A stretch of 64,000 nt of DNA from Achromobacter sp. RTa (GTDB taxonomy: Bacteria; Pseudomonadota; Gammaproteobacteria; Burkholderiales; Burkholderiaceae_B), in the NCBI RefSeq assembly GCF_000757485.1, contig NZ_JPYO01000042.1, forward strand, positions 248,197 through 312,196. The letters are read 5' to 3'. This document shows positions 1 to 8,151 of this stretch, piece after piece. Numbering within the stretch: the first letter of the stretch is position 1; every line of letters starts with the position of its first letter. Made by a program: the position numbers and the translations under genes. Below the pieces are notes generated by a model. The model was not told the origin of the DNA, did no database searches, and worked only from the letters and a program-made list of their open reading frames with translations.

Positions 1-753
1 GACGGCCAGGACATCTCGCGCCTCAAGGGACCGCGCTGGCGGGAAGTGATGCGCGAGGTGCAGATGGTGTTCCAGTCTCCGTACACGGCGCTGAACCCGC
101 GTCTGACGATAGGCGAGATCGTGCGCGAACCGCTGGACATCCACGACGCCGCGCTGCCGCGCGCCGAACGCCAGGACCGCGCCATGGCCATCCTGGAGAA
201 GGTCGGGCTCAACGCCGACCATGCCCGGCGCTATCCGCACGCCCTGTCCGGCGGGCAGCAGCAGCGCGTGGGCATCGCCCGCGCCCTGGTCCGTCCCACC
301 AAGGTCGTGATCTGCGACGAGCCCGTCTCCGCGCTGGACGTCTCGGTGCAGGCGCAGGTCATCAATCTGCTGCGCGACCTGCAGGCCGAGCTGGGAGTGT
401 CCTACGTATTCGTGTCGCACGACCTCAGCGTGGTGGCCAACATCGCGCGGGACATCGCCGTGATGTACATGGGCCGCGTGGTGGAACTGGGCGCCGCCCG
501 GGACGTGCTGGGCGCGCCGCGGCATCCCTACACCCAAGCCCTGGTGGACAGCGCCAACAGCCCCGACCCGCGGCGCGAGCGCGAACGCAGCCCGCGGGTC
601 CTGAGCGGCGAACTGCCCAATCCGATCAACCCGCCCAGCGGCTGCCGCTTCCGCACGCGCTGCTGGATGGCGCGCGAGGCCTGCGCGCAATCGGCGCCTG
701 AACTGGTGGCCCGCTCGGGCTCGCCGCAGCGTGTCGCCTGCCATTTCGCCTGA
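1..753 (+). CDS. Peptide/nickel-type ABC transporter ATP-binding protein (5' truncated by window edge)
   Basis: This is the C-terminal part of a DppF/OppF-type ATPase that powers import of peptides or similar solutes. The reading frame is open from base 1, so the start and the Walker A motif lie outside the window. Visible are the Q-loop (MVFQSP), the ABC signature (LSGGQQQRVGIARAL), Walker B (VVICDEPVSALD) and the H-loop (VSHDLSVV). The oligopeptide-transporter C-terminal extension follows, with its proline/cysteine-rich GCRFRTRCW segment. The permeases and binding protein must lie upstream. The next gene starts 20 bases downstream on the same strand, so the transporter probably feeds the oxidase/dehydrogenase cluster. 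The family is clear; the substrate is not. Confidence 0.93.
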   Translation, partial: DGQDISRLKGPRWREVMREVQMVFQSPYTALNPRLTIGEIVREPLDIHDAALPRAERQDRAMAILEKVGLNADHARRYPHALSGGQQQRVGIARALVRPTKVVICDEPVSALDVSVQAQVINLLRDLQAELGVSYVFVSHDLSVVANIARDIAVMYMGRVVELGAARDVLGAPRHPYTQALVDSANSPDPRRERERSPRVLSGELPNPINPPSGCRFRTRCWMAREACAQSAPELVARSGSPQRVACHFA

Positions 754-773
754 GCCCAGGCTAGGAGACTTTC

Positions 774-1922
774 ATGAACGCACAACCCGCAAGCTCCCTG
801 AACGTGGCCGTGGTCGGCGCCGGCGTGATGGGCGCGATGGCCGCGTGGCGGCTGGCGCGGCGCGGCGTGCCGGTCACCCTGTTCGAGCGCCACGCCCCCG
901 CGCACGACCGGGGCGCGGCCGGCGGCGACACCCGCATCTTCCGCGTGGCCTGCAAGGAGGGCGCGGCGCACGTGCCCCTGATCCGCGCCGGCCTGCCGCT
1001 GTGGGCCGAGCTGGAAGCCGCGTCCAGCCGCAAGCTGCTGACCCGCACTGGCGTGGCCTCCATCGGCCTGCCCGGACACGACAGCATGCGCGCCACGCTG
1101 GCCACCGCCCGCGCACTCGGCCTGCCGCTGGAAGTCCTGGACGGCGGTGCCGCCGCCGCGCGCTATCCCCAGTTCCGTGTCGCGCCCGACGAATGCCTGT
1201 ACCTGGATCCCGACGGCGGCGTGATCCGCGCCGACCACACGGTGCTGGCGGCCGTGGCGCAGGCCGAATCGCTGGGCGCCCGGCTGCGCGCCGGCGCGGC
1301 GGTCCGGGCCCTGGAGCCTGATGCTGACGGCGTCACGCTGCGCACCGACCACGGCCCGGAGCGATACACCCACGTCGTCGCCGCGCCCGGCGGCTGGGGT
1401 CACCGCCTGGCGGCGCTGTCCGCGCTGCCGCTGACCCCGCGCCGCATCGCGCTGTCGTGGTTCGCCGCCCCCGACATGACGCCGTTCGCCGGGGACCGCG
1501 CCCTGGTCATGATGCGGGTGTTCCCGGACGGCTATTTCAACTGCTTCCCCAGCGCCGACGGCGCCACCCTGAAGGGCAGCTGCAACGCCGGCGGATGGCC
1601 GGCGGTGGACGATCCCGACGCCCTGCCCCGCGACCTGCCAGAGGCCGAGCTGGCCCGGCTGCGCGCCGCCGCCGCGCAAAGCCTGCGCGGCATCTACCCC
1701 GACCCGGTGCGCGTCGGCATCTACATGGATGCCTTCACGCCGGACGGCGAAGGCCTGCTCGGCCCGCTGGACCCCGCCGGCCGGCTGATCGTCGCCTGCG
1801 GCTTCTCGGGCCACGGGTTCAAGTTCGCGCCGGCCATCGGCGAAGCCGCGGCCCGGCTGGTGCTGGAAGGGCGCGCCGGCCTGCCCGTCGCCCATCTCGA
1901 TCCCACCCGTTATCTGCATTGA
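774..1922 (+). CDS. FAD-dependent amine oxidase of the monomeric sarcosine / N-methyltryptophan oxidase family
   Basis: A 382-residue DAO-fold flavoenzyme. The N-terminal dinucleotide motif is VVGAGVMGAMAA, and GDTRIFR is the sarcosine-oxidase-like FAD segment. The C-terminal GFSGHGFKFAP loop is typical of MSOX/MTOX enzymes, which oxidise secondary amines such as N-methyl amino acids to aldehyde, amine and H2O2. The ATG has a good Shine-Dalgarno (AGGAGA). The segment VRVGIYMDAFTPD aligns with the one that carries the covalent-flavin cysteine (C-x-Y-T) in MSOX, but has Gly315 at that point, so FAD may be bound non-covalently. The aldehyde dehydrogenase directly downstream fits removal of an aldehyde product. 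The exact substrate is unknown. Confidence 0.85.
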   Translation: MNAQPASSLNVAVVGAGVMGAMAAWRLARRGVPVTLFERHAPAHDRGAAGGDTRIFRVACKEGAAHVPLIRAGLPLWAELEAASSRKLLTRTGVASIGLPGHDSMRATLATARALGLPLEVLDGGAAAARYPQFRVAPDECLYLDPDGGVIRADHTVLAAVAQAESLGARLRAGAAVRALEPDADGVTLRTDHGPERYTHVVAAPGGWGHRLAALSALPLTPRRIALSWFAAPDMTPFAGDRALVMMRVFPDGYFNCFPSADGATLKGSCNAGGWPAVDDPDALPRDLPEAELARLRAAAAQSLRGIYPDPVRVGIYMDAFTPDGEGLLGPLDPAGRLIVACGFSGHGFKFAPAIGEAAARLVLEGRAGLPVAHLDPTRYLH

Positions 1923-1932
1923 GGAATCCCGC

Positions 1933-3384
1933 GTGGAATACACCAAAACCTACATAGACGGCCGCTGGCAGGCCGCCACCGGACCCGCGACGACCGAAGT
2001 GGTCGACAGCTACGCCGAAACGCCCTTCGCCACGCTGCGCGCGAGTTCCGCGGCGGACGTCGATCGCGCGGTCGACGCCGCCCGCCGCGCCTGGCCCGGC
2101 TGGTCCGCCCTGCCCGGCGCGCAGCGCGGCGAGCGGCTGCGCGCCGTGGCGGATGCGCTGGAAGCGCGCGCCGACGCGCTGGCCGACGTCATCATGCGCG
2201 AGGTCGGCATGCCGGCCAAGCTGGTCAAGCGCATCCAGGTGGCCGCGCCGATCGCGGCCTGGCGCCGCTACGCGGCGCTGTGCGAAGACGCCGGGCGTGT
2301 CGCTCGCCTGGGCCACTCGCTGGTCCGCCGCGTGCCGGCCGGCGTGGTCGCTTGCATCACGCCCTGGAACTATCCGCTGCACCAGATCACGGCCAAGGTG
2401 GCCGCCGCGATGGCGGCCGGCTGCAGCGTGGTGCTCAAACCCTCTGAAATCGCGCCGCTCAGCGCCTTCCTGCTAGCCGAGGCGATCGCCGAAGCCCGGC
2501 TGCCGGGCGGCGTCTTCAACCTGGTCCACGGCGCCGGCCCGGACGTCGGCCAGGCGCTGGTCAGGCATCCCGGCATCGACATGGTGTCCTTCACCGGATC
2601 CACCCGCGCCGGACGCGAGATCGGCGCGGCGGCGGGCGCCGGGTTGAAGCGGCTGAGCCTGGAGCTGGGCGGCAAGTCCGCCGCCATCGTGCTGCCGGGC
2701 GCCGACCTGGCAACGGCCGTCAAATCCACGCTGGCGAGCGGCTTCCTCAATTCGGGTCAGACCTGCTCGGCGTATACCCGCCTGCTGGTCCCCGCGGCCG
2801 ATTACGCCCGAGCGTGCGACCTCGCCGGCCAGTACATCGGCGCTTACGCCATGGGGGATCCGGCGGACGCCGCCACCCGGCTGGGGCCGCTGGCCGGCGC
2901 CGCGCAGCGCCAGCGGGTCCAGGCCATGCTGGAGCAGGCGCTGGCCGGCGGCGCCCGGATCGTCGCCGGCGGCCCGCAAGCGTGCCCGCCGCCCGCGCGC
3001 GGCTATTTCGCGGCCCCGACGGTGCTGGGCTCGGTCGCGCCGGACGCCGCGATTGCGCAGGAGGAGGTCTTCGGCCCCGTGCTGGTGCTGCTGCCCTATG
3101 ACACGCCCGCCCAGGCGATCGCCATCGCGAACGGCACGCCTTACGGGCTCGCCGCCTCGGTCTGGGGCGCGAGCGCGGAAGAGGCGTATCGCGCCGCTCT
3201 GGGCCTGCGGGCCGGCCAGATAGAGATCAACGGCGCCCCCTTCAACCCCGACGCGCCCTTCGGTGGCTTCGGCCAGTCCGGCATGGGCCGCGAGAACGGG
3301 CCTCTTGGGCTGGAGGAATTCACCGACACCATCTCCTGCCAGCTTCCGCCCGATTACCCGGGCCTGCACCAGTCCCACGCCTGA
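1933..3384 (+). CDS. NAD(P)-dependent aldehyde dehydrogenase
   Basis: A 483-residue ALDH-superfamily enzyme that oxidises an aldehyde to the acid. Catalytic positions are visible: Asn146 in TPWNYP, Glu244 in LELGGKSA and Cys278 in NSGQTCSAYTR. The Rossmann motif FTGSTRAG and C-terminal PFGGFGQSGMGRENG are also present, and the length is normal. It starts with GTG eleven bases after the oxidase stop, with GAGGAAT overlapping that stop as ribosome site, so the two are translationally close. In context it probably handles the aldehyde released by the amine oxidase. The specific aldehyde cannot be told from sequence. Confidence 0.9.
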   Translation: MEYTKTYIDGRWQAATGPATTEVVDSYAETPFATLRASSAADVDRAVDAARRAWPGWSALPGAQRGERLRAVADALEARADALADVIMREVGMPAKLVKRIQVAAPIAAWRRYAALCEDAGRVARLGHSLVRRVPAGVVACITPWNYPLHQITAKVAAAMAAGCSVVLKPSEIAPLSAFLLAEAIAEARLPGGVFNLVHGAGPDVGQALVRHPGIDMVSFTGSTRAGREIGAAAGAGLKRLSLELGGKSAAIVLPGADLATAVKSTLASGFLNSGQTCSAYTRLLVPAADYARACDLAGQYIGAYAMGDPADAATRLGPLAGAAQRQRVQAMLEQALAGGARIVAGGPQACPPPARGYFAAPTVLGSVAPDAAIAQEEVFGPVLVLLPYDTPAQAIAIANGTPYGLAASVWGASAEEAYRAALGLRAGQIEINGAPFNPDAPFGGFGQSGMGRENGPLGLEEFTDTISCQLPPDYPGLHQSHA

Positions 3385-3395
3385 AAGGATTCCGC

Positions 3396-4208
3396 ATGGA
3401 CTACGCCGAACTCCAGTACCAGCGCGACGGCTGGACCGCGCTCATCACGCTGAACCGCCCGCAGCAGATGAACGCATTGACCCGCAGGCTCGAAGCCGAG
3501 CTGCGCCACGCCATCGAACGGGCCGGCGTCGACCCCGCCGTGCGCGCCATCGTGCTGACCGGCGCGGGCAGGGCCTTCTGCGCCGGCATGGACATGGCCG
3601 AACTGGCGGAACTGCCGCCCGAGGACATCCGCGACCCGGCCCGGATGCGTCCCTTCGACATGAACCGCCGCCCCGATTATCAGACGCGCTATTCGTACCT
3701 CCCCGCCTGCCCCAAACCCGTCATCGCGGCGGTCAACGGCGCGGCCGCCGGACTGGGCCTGGTAATGGCGCTCTACAGCGATTTCCGCTACGCCAGCGCG
3801 CAGGCCGTCTTCACCACCGCCTTCGCCCGGCGCGGGCTGGTCGCCGAGCACGGCATCGCCTGGATACTTCCGCGCATCGTCGGCCACGCCTGCGCCACCG
3901 ACATGCTGATGAGCTCGCGCCGCGTCGACGCGGCCGAGGCGCTGCGCATCGGGCTGGTGCACCGGGTCGTGGACGCGGACGCCTTGCTGGAACAGGCCCT
4001 GGCGCTCGCCGCCACGCTGGCCACGGAGGTCTCGCCCCGGTCGCTGCGGGTCATGAAGCGCCAGCTGTGGGAAGCGCCGTTCCAGGACCTCGCCGCCGCC
4101 GTGCGGCTGGCCAACGACGAGATGGTCGACAGCCTGCGCAGCGCCGACTTCCGGGAAGGCGTCGCGCACTTCGTCGAAAAGCGGCAGGCCGCGTTTACGG
4201 GACAGTAA
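3396..4208 (+). CDS. Enoyl-CoA hydratase/isomerase family protein
   Basis: A 270-residue crotonase-fold protein. The first oxyanion-hole segment is AGRAFCAGMDMAEL (residues 57-70) and the second is NGAAAGLGLVMALYSDFRYA (about 114-133). It starts 11 bases after the aldehyde dehydrogenase stop behind GAAAGGAT, so it is probably the last enzyme of this operon. Crotonases hydrate, isomerise or cleave acyl-CoA thioesters. Here it suggests that the acid from the preceding step is processed as a CoA ester, although no CoA ligase is seen nearby. Its specific reaction is not predictable. Confidence 0.88.
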   Translation: MDYAELQYQRDGWTALITLNRPQQMNALTRRLEAELRHAIERAGVDPAVRAIVLTGAGRAFCAGMDMAELAELPPEDIRDPARMRPFDMNRRPDYQTRYSYLPACPKPVIAAVNGAAAGLGLVMALYSDFRYASAQAVFTTAFARRGLVAEHGIAWILPRIVGHACATDMLMSSRRVDAAEALRIGLVHRVVDADALLEQALALAATLATEVSPRSLRVMKRQLWEAPFQDLAAAVRLANDEMVDSLRSADFREGVAHFVEKRQAAFTGQ

Positions 4209-4280
4209 AATGCGGCAGCGGCGACGCCGGCGGCAGCCACGGGGCGCCGGCAGCGCACGCGCCTCGTGAAAGGACATTGC

Positions 4281-4994
4281 GTGACACAGAACAAGACCAT
4301 CGCCGCCCAGAAAGCGGAAATCGATCCGCAGGACGACATCCCCACGTCGCTGCGCTTCGAGGAAATGCTCGGCCACAAGAGCCTGGACCGCTCGCTGCCC
4401 AAGCGCGAGCGCACCCGTTACCTGTTCCTGACCATCACCGCCCGCTGCGTCCAGGAAGAACCCCAGCGCAATCCTACCGTGGAATTCGTGCTGGACCAGT
4501 CCGGCCTGTCGCGCGGCACCTTCTACAACCACTTCAAGGACGTGGACGACTGCATCTTCGAGATGCTCAGCCTGTTCCTGGAATACATCGAATCGGCCCG
4601 CGTCAGCAACTCGCGCAACCTGTCCACCTACGAGGCGATCCTCGAAGCGAACGACTGGTATTGCCGCGCCTACGAGGCCAACGCCAACCTGTACGCCGCG
4701 GTGCATCGCAACGCGGCGATCACCAAACTGCGCGAAGACCGCAACGCCAACTGGACAATGAAAGTGCTGCACGTGTCCGAGCGGCGCCGCGGCCGCGCGT
4801 TCACGAAGCTGCAGCGCCGGGAATACGCGGGCATGATCCGCATCCTGATCACCATGACCATCGATACGCTGCGCGAACGCTTCGTCAACCACGACATGCT
4901 GCTGACCGAGGCCTTCCCCACCGCGCGCAGCCTGGCCGCCAAGGTGAGCGATCTCTGGTACCGCACCATGGCGGAATACGAAGCCCTGGACTGA
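4281..4994 (+). CDS. TetR-family transcriptional regulator
   Basis: An N-terminal TetR-type helix-turn-helix is visible: a first-helix region with RYLFLTITARC, then SGLSRGTFYNHFKDVDDCIFEM. The all-helical ligand domain that follows has no recognisable ligand class. I chose the GTG at 4281 because AAAGGA sits seven bases upstream; the GTG at 4266 has no ribosome site. It is co-directional with the oxidase-ALDH-hydratase genes, 72 bases downstream, and is the likely local regulator. It ends 59 bases before the convergent trpA stop. Confidence 0.82.
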   Translation: MTQNKTIAAQKAEIDPQDDIPTSLRFEEMLGHKSLDRSLPKRERTRYLFLTITARCVQEEPQRNPTVEFVLDQSGLSRGTFYNHFKDVDDCIFEMLSLFLEYIESARVSNSRNLSTYEAILEANDWYCRAYEANANLYAAVHRNAAITKLREDRNANWTMKVLHVSERRRGRAFTKLQRREYAGMIRILITMTIDTLRERFVNHDMLLTEAFPTARSLAAKVSDLWYRTMAEYEALD

Positions 4995-5053
4995 CCGCCT
5001 CGCGCCCGCCACCCAACTTCAGGACGGTTTCTAAAGCGGCGCCCGCCGCCGCC

Positions 5054-5839
5054 TCATCCGCGCAAGGCAGCCGCCAGCCCGCGCACCTCGTCCAGCGCCC
5101 CGGCGACGCCGCGCTCCGCCAGCACTTCGGCAAGTCGGGAGCCGACGGCCACCAGGTCCGCGTGCCGGCCGACGAGCCGCGCCGCTTCCGGGGAGCGCAC
5201 TCCGAAGCCGGCGGCGACCGGCAGCCGCGTATGCGCGCGCAGCCGGTCCAGGTCCCGGGCGATGCGGCGCTCGTCCGGCAGCGCCGCGCCGGTCGTGCCG
5301 GCCAGCATGATGTGATAGACGAACCCGCTGGCATCGGACAGCAGCCGCGCCAGCCGCGCGTCCTCGGAAGTGGGCGCGGACATGCGGATGAGGTGGATGC
5401 CGTGCGCGCGCGCTTCCCGGCCGATCTCGCCGGCATGCTCGATGGGCAGATCGATGATGATCAGCCCGTCCACCCCCGCTGCCGCGGCGTCCGCCATGAA
5501 GGCCCCGGCGCCGTGCCGCAGGATGGGGTTCAGGTATCCCATCAGCACCAGCGGCGTATCCTTCTCCGACGCCCGGAAGTCGCGCGCCAGCGCCAGCGTG
5601 CGCTTCAAGGTCTGGCCGCCCGCCAGCGCGCGGGCGTTGGCCCGTTGCAGGATGGGACCGTCGGCGACGGGATCGCTGAACGGCATGCCCAGTTCGATCA
5701 CATCGGCGCCCGCCTCCGGCAGGCCGCGCAACAGCGCCAGGCAGGAACCGGGATCGGGATCGCCCGCCGCGAAGTAGGTCACCAAACCGCTGCGGCCGGA
5801 TTGGCGCAGCGCCGATAAAGTGTGGTCCAGCCGTGTCAT
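5054..5839 (-). CDS. trpA: Tryptophan synthase alpha chain
   Basis: A 261-residue TIM-barrel protein that cleaves indole-3-glycerol phosphate to indole and glyceraldehyde-3-phosphate; the indole is channelled to TrpB. The catalytic residues Glu49 (ELGMPFSDP) and Asp60 (VADGP) sit at canonical numbering. The phosphate-binding C-terminal segments [10 protein letters not shown] and [12 protein letters not shown] are present. Its ATG overlaps the trpB stop as ATGA, so the two are translationally coupled. The neighbouring LysR gene is arranged as in the Pseudomonas trpI-trpBA locus, suggesting activation by indoleglycerol phosphate. No trpF is adjacent. Confidence 0.95.
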   Translation of the reverse strand: MTRLDHTLSALRQSGRSGLVTYFAAGDPDPGSCLALLRGLPEAGADVIELGMPFSDPVADGPILQRANARALAGGQTLKRTLALARDFRASEKDTPLVLMGYLNPILRHGAGAFMADAAAAGVDGLIIIDLPIEHAGEIGREARAHGIHLIRMSAPTSEDARLARLLSDASGFVYHIMLAGTTGAALPDERRIARDLDRLRAHTRLPVAAGFGVRSPEAARLVGRHADLVAVGSRLAEVLAERGVAGALDEVRGLAAALRG

Positions 5840-7044
5840 GCCGCTACCTCGCCGAATTGCGTAACCGTGTCCAGGTCCTTGTCGCCGCGCCCGCTCAGGC
5901 AGACGACGAGGATCTCGTCGCGCCCCATCCGCGGCGCGAGCTCGCGCACATAGGCGAGCGCATGGGCGCTTTCCAGCGCGGGCAGGATGCCCTCCTTGCG
6001 CGTCAGCCAATGAAAGGCGGACACGGCATCCGCGTCCGTCACGGACACGTAGGCCACGCGCCCGCGGTCGTGCAGCAATGCATGCTCTGGGCCCACGCCC
6101 GGATAATCGAGCCCAGCCGACACCGAATGCGCGTTCAGGATCTGTCCGTCCTCGTCCTGCAGGTAGTAGCTGCGGCAGCCGTGAAGCACGCCCGCATGGC
6201 CCGCGGTGATGCTGGCCGCGTGCGCGCCGCTGGTCAGGCCCAAGCCCCCCGCCTCGACGCCGTATAGCCGCACGCCGTCCGATTCCAGGAAGGGATAGAA
6301 GAACCCCATCGCATTGGAGCCTCCGCCCACGCAGGCGACCATGGCGTCCGGCATGCGCCCCGTCTTGGCCATGATTTGCCGACGCGTCTCCTCGCCGATC
6401 ACTTTCTGGAACTCCCGCACAAGCCAGGGATAGGGATGCGGCCCGGCGCCGGTGCCCAGCAGGTAATACGTGTCGGCGGGGTGCGCGATCCAATCCCGCA
6501 AGGCCTCGTTCATCGCATCCTTCAGCGTGGCCGTCCCGGCATGCACGGCGCGCACCTCGGCTCCGAGCATGCGCATCCGCCGCACGTTGACGGCCTGGCG
6601 CGCCATGTCTTCCGCCCCCATGTACACCACGCACTCCAGGCCATGCAGGGCGCAGACCGTCGCGGTCGCCACGCCATGCTGCCCGGCGCCCGTTTCCGCG
6701 ACGATGCGCCGCTTGCCCATGCGGAGCGCGAGCAGGATCTGTCCCAAGCAGTTGTTGATCTTGTGGGCGCCTGTGTGGTTCAGGTCCTCGCGCTTGAGGT
6801 ACACCTGCGCGCCGCCCAGTTCCCGCGAGATGCCCCGGGCCAGGAACAAGGGGCTGGGACGGCCGACGTAGTCGGCCAGCAGCCCGCGGTAGGCCTGCCA
6901 GAAATCCTCGTCAGCCAGCGCCGTCCTGAAGCTGCGTTCTAGCTCGTCCAGCGCGGGAATGAGCGTTTCGGGCATGTAGCGGCCGCCGTAGGGGCCGAAT
7001 TGGCCGAGGCTGTCGGGAACGGCCGGATGGGTGGATGATGGCAT
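5836..7044 (-). CDS. trpB: Tryptophan synthase beta chain
   Basis: A PLP enzyme that condenses indole with serine. The PLP lysine is Lys95 in HTGAHKINN, the phosphate-binding loop is [13 protein letters not shown], and [10 protein letters not shown] is the TrpB substrate loop. I place the start at 7044 because this leaves the usual short leader before [10 protein letters not shown] and gives 402 residues, the family length. An upstream in-frame ATG at 7080 would add 12 residues and cannot be excluded, as neither start has a strong ribosome site. It is transcribed divergently from a TrpI-like LysR gene and overlaps trpA by four bases. Confidence 0.94.
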   Translation of the reverse strand: MPSSTHPAVPDSLGQFGPYGGRYMPETLIPALDELERSFRTALADEDFWQAYRGLLADYVGRPSPLFLARGISRELGGAQVYLKREDLNHTGAHKINNCLGQILLALRMGKRRIVAETGAGQHGVATATVCALHGLECVVYMGAEDMARQAVNVRRMRMLGAEVRAVHAGTATLKDAMNEALRDWIAHPADTYYLLGTGAGPHPYPWLVREFQKVIGEETRRQIMAKTGRMPDAMVACVGGGSNAMGFFYPFLESDGVRLYGVEAGGLGLTSGAHAASITAGHAGVLHGCRSYYLQDEDGQILNAHSVSAGLDYPGVGPEHALLHDRGRVAYVSVTDADAVSAFHWLTRKEGILPALESAHALAYVRELAPRMGRDEILVVCLSGRGDKDLDTVTQFGEVAA

Positions 7045-7160
7045 GGATCGCTGGTTCCGTGGCAATAATGCGAGATTCATGCTTATGCTATCTTCATGAA
7101 AAACATATTTGAATCAATGATTTGTTTAGCAATAGTGTAAGTACGGCTAACATCATCGCC
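7045..7160. promoter_or_regulatory. AT-rich divergent promoter region between trpB and the TrpI-like gene
   Basis: About 115 bases separate the two divergent starts. The middle (about 7081-7140) is much richer in A and T than its surroundings and includes an ATG-N5-CAT inverted repeat around 7095-7106. It is the natural place for both promoters and a LysR-type operator, as in trpI-trpBA loci. I could not define -35/-10 boxes with confidence. Confidence 0.5.
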
Positions 7161-8033
7161 ATGAGACGCCTCCCTTCCCTCAATGCGCTGCGGTTCTTCG
7201 ACGGCGCGGCCCGTCATTCAAGCTTCACGCTGGCGGCGAAAGAACTTTGCGTTACCCATAGCGCGGTCAGCCAACAGGTCCGGCAACTGGAAGAATGGCT
7301 CGGTTGTCCGCTCTTCGAACGCCGCCCGGGCGGCGTCCACGTGACGGCGGCAGGCATGGACTTGCAACGCGCCACCCAGGAAGCGTTCGACCTGCTCGAA
7401 CGCCGCTGCGATGAACTCAAGCGCAGCTCGCAGCCGGCCGAACTGGCCGTAGGGGCGCCTGCCAGCTTCCTGTCCAACTGGCTCATTCCCCGGCTGGAAC
7501 GCTTCGAGGCCCTGCATCCGGATATCCGGATCAGGCTGCAAACGGCGGCAGACCCGGCCCTGCTGAATACCCAGCGGGTCGACGCTCTGATCCTGGCCGG
7601 CCGCGGCTGGCCGGGCGAATGGGCCGTCACCCCGCTCTTCGCGGAAACCATCGGCCCCGTCTGCGCCCCTGCCTGGGCCGATCGCATCCGGCAGCCGGCC
7701 GACGTCCTGGACGCTCCGCTGCTGCACACCACATCCCGGCCCGACGCCTGGCAGGACTGGGCGGCGCGCCAGGGCCTCGCGCTGGCCGCCAGGCAGCCCG
7801 GGCGCGAATTCGACCACCTGGGCCATATGCTCGAAGCCGCGGCCGCCGGCTTGGGCATCGCCATTGCCCCGTCGGTGCTGGTCGAAGCCGACCTGCACCG
7901 AGGACGGCTGGCCGCGCCGCTGGGCTTCGTCGAAAGCGGCGCGGCCTTCAGCCTGTGCACGCGCAAGGATCCGGCACGCGCTGACGCCTCGCTGGAACGG
8001 CTGCGCGGCTGGCTGCTGGAGAGCGCAGGCTAG
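7161..8033 (+). CDS. trpI: LysR-family regulator, TrpI/GcvA-like
   Basis: A 290-residue LysR protein. The winged HTH occupies residues 1-60: MRRLPSLNALRFFDGAAR, then SFTLAAKELCVTHSAVSQQV. A periplasmic-binding-like effector domain follows. I used the ATG at 7161 because LysR proteins of the TrpI/GcvA/AmpR group begin with this RRLPxLNAL motif; the longer open frame starts with an unlikely TTG. Divergent placement next to trpBA is that of TrpI, which activates trpBA in pseudomonads in response to indoleglycerol phosphate. The gene name rests on context, so an ordinary GcvA-like role remains possible. Confidence 0.8.
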   Translation: MRRLPSLNALRFFDGAARHSSFTLAAKELCVTHSAVSQQVRQLEEWLGCPLFERRPGGVHVTAAGMDLQRATQEAFDLLERRCDELKRSSQPAELAVGAPASFLSNWLIPRLERFEALHPDIRIRLQTAADPALLNTQRVDALILAGRGWPGEWAVTPLFAETIGPVCAPAWADRIRQPADVLDAPLLHTTSRPDAWQDWAARQGLALAARQPGREFDHLGHMLEAAAAGLGIAIAPSVLVEADLHRGRLAAPLGFVESGAAFSLCTRKDPARADASLERLRGWLLESAG

Positions 8034-8151
8034 CGCCGCGCGGGGCGGCTATCCGGCCCCATATCCCGTCAACAGCCCGGCGTCCGTCGCCGCTATACTT
8101 TTCGACTCGTTAATTCCCTGCCGCGCGACGCCTTTTCTGCCGCGCCCTGTT

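Noticed and set aside
4995..5053. A terminator between the TetR gene and trpA
   Set aside because: The gap has GC-rich repeats but no convincing stem followed by a T-tract.
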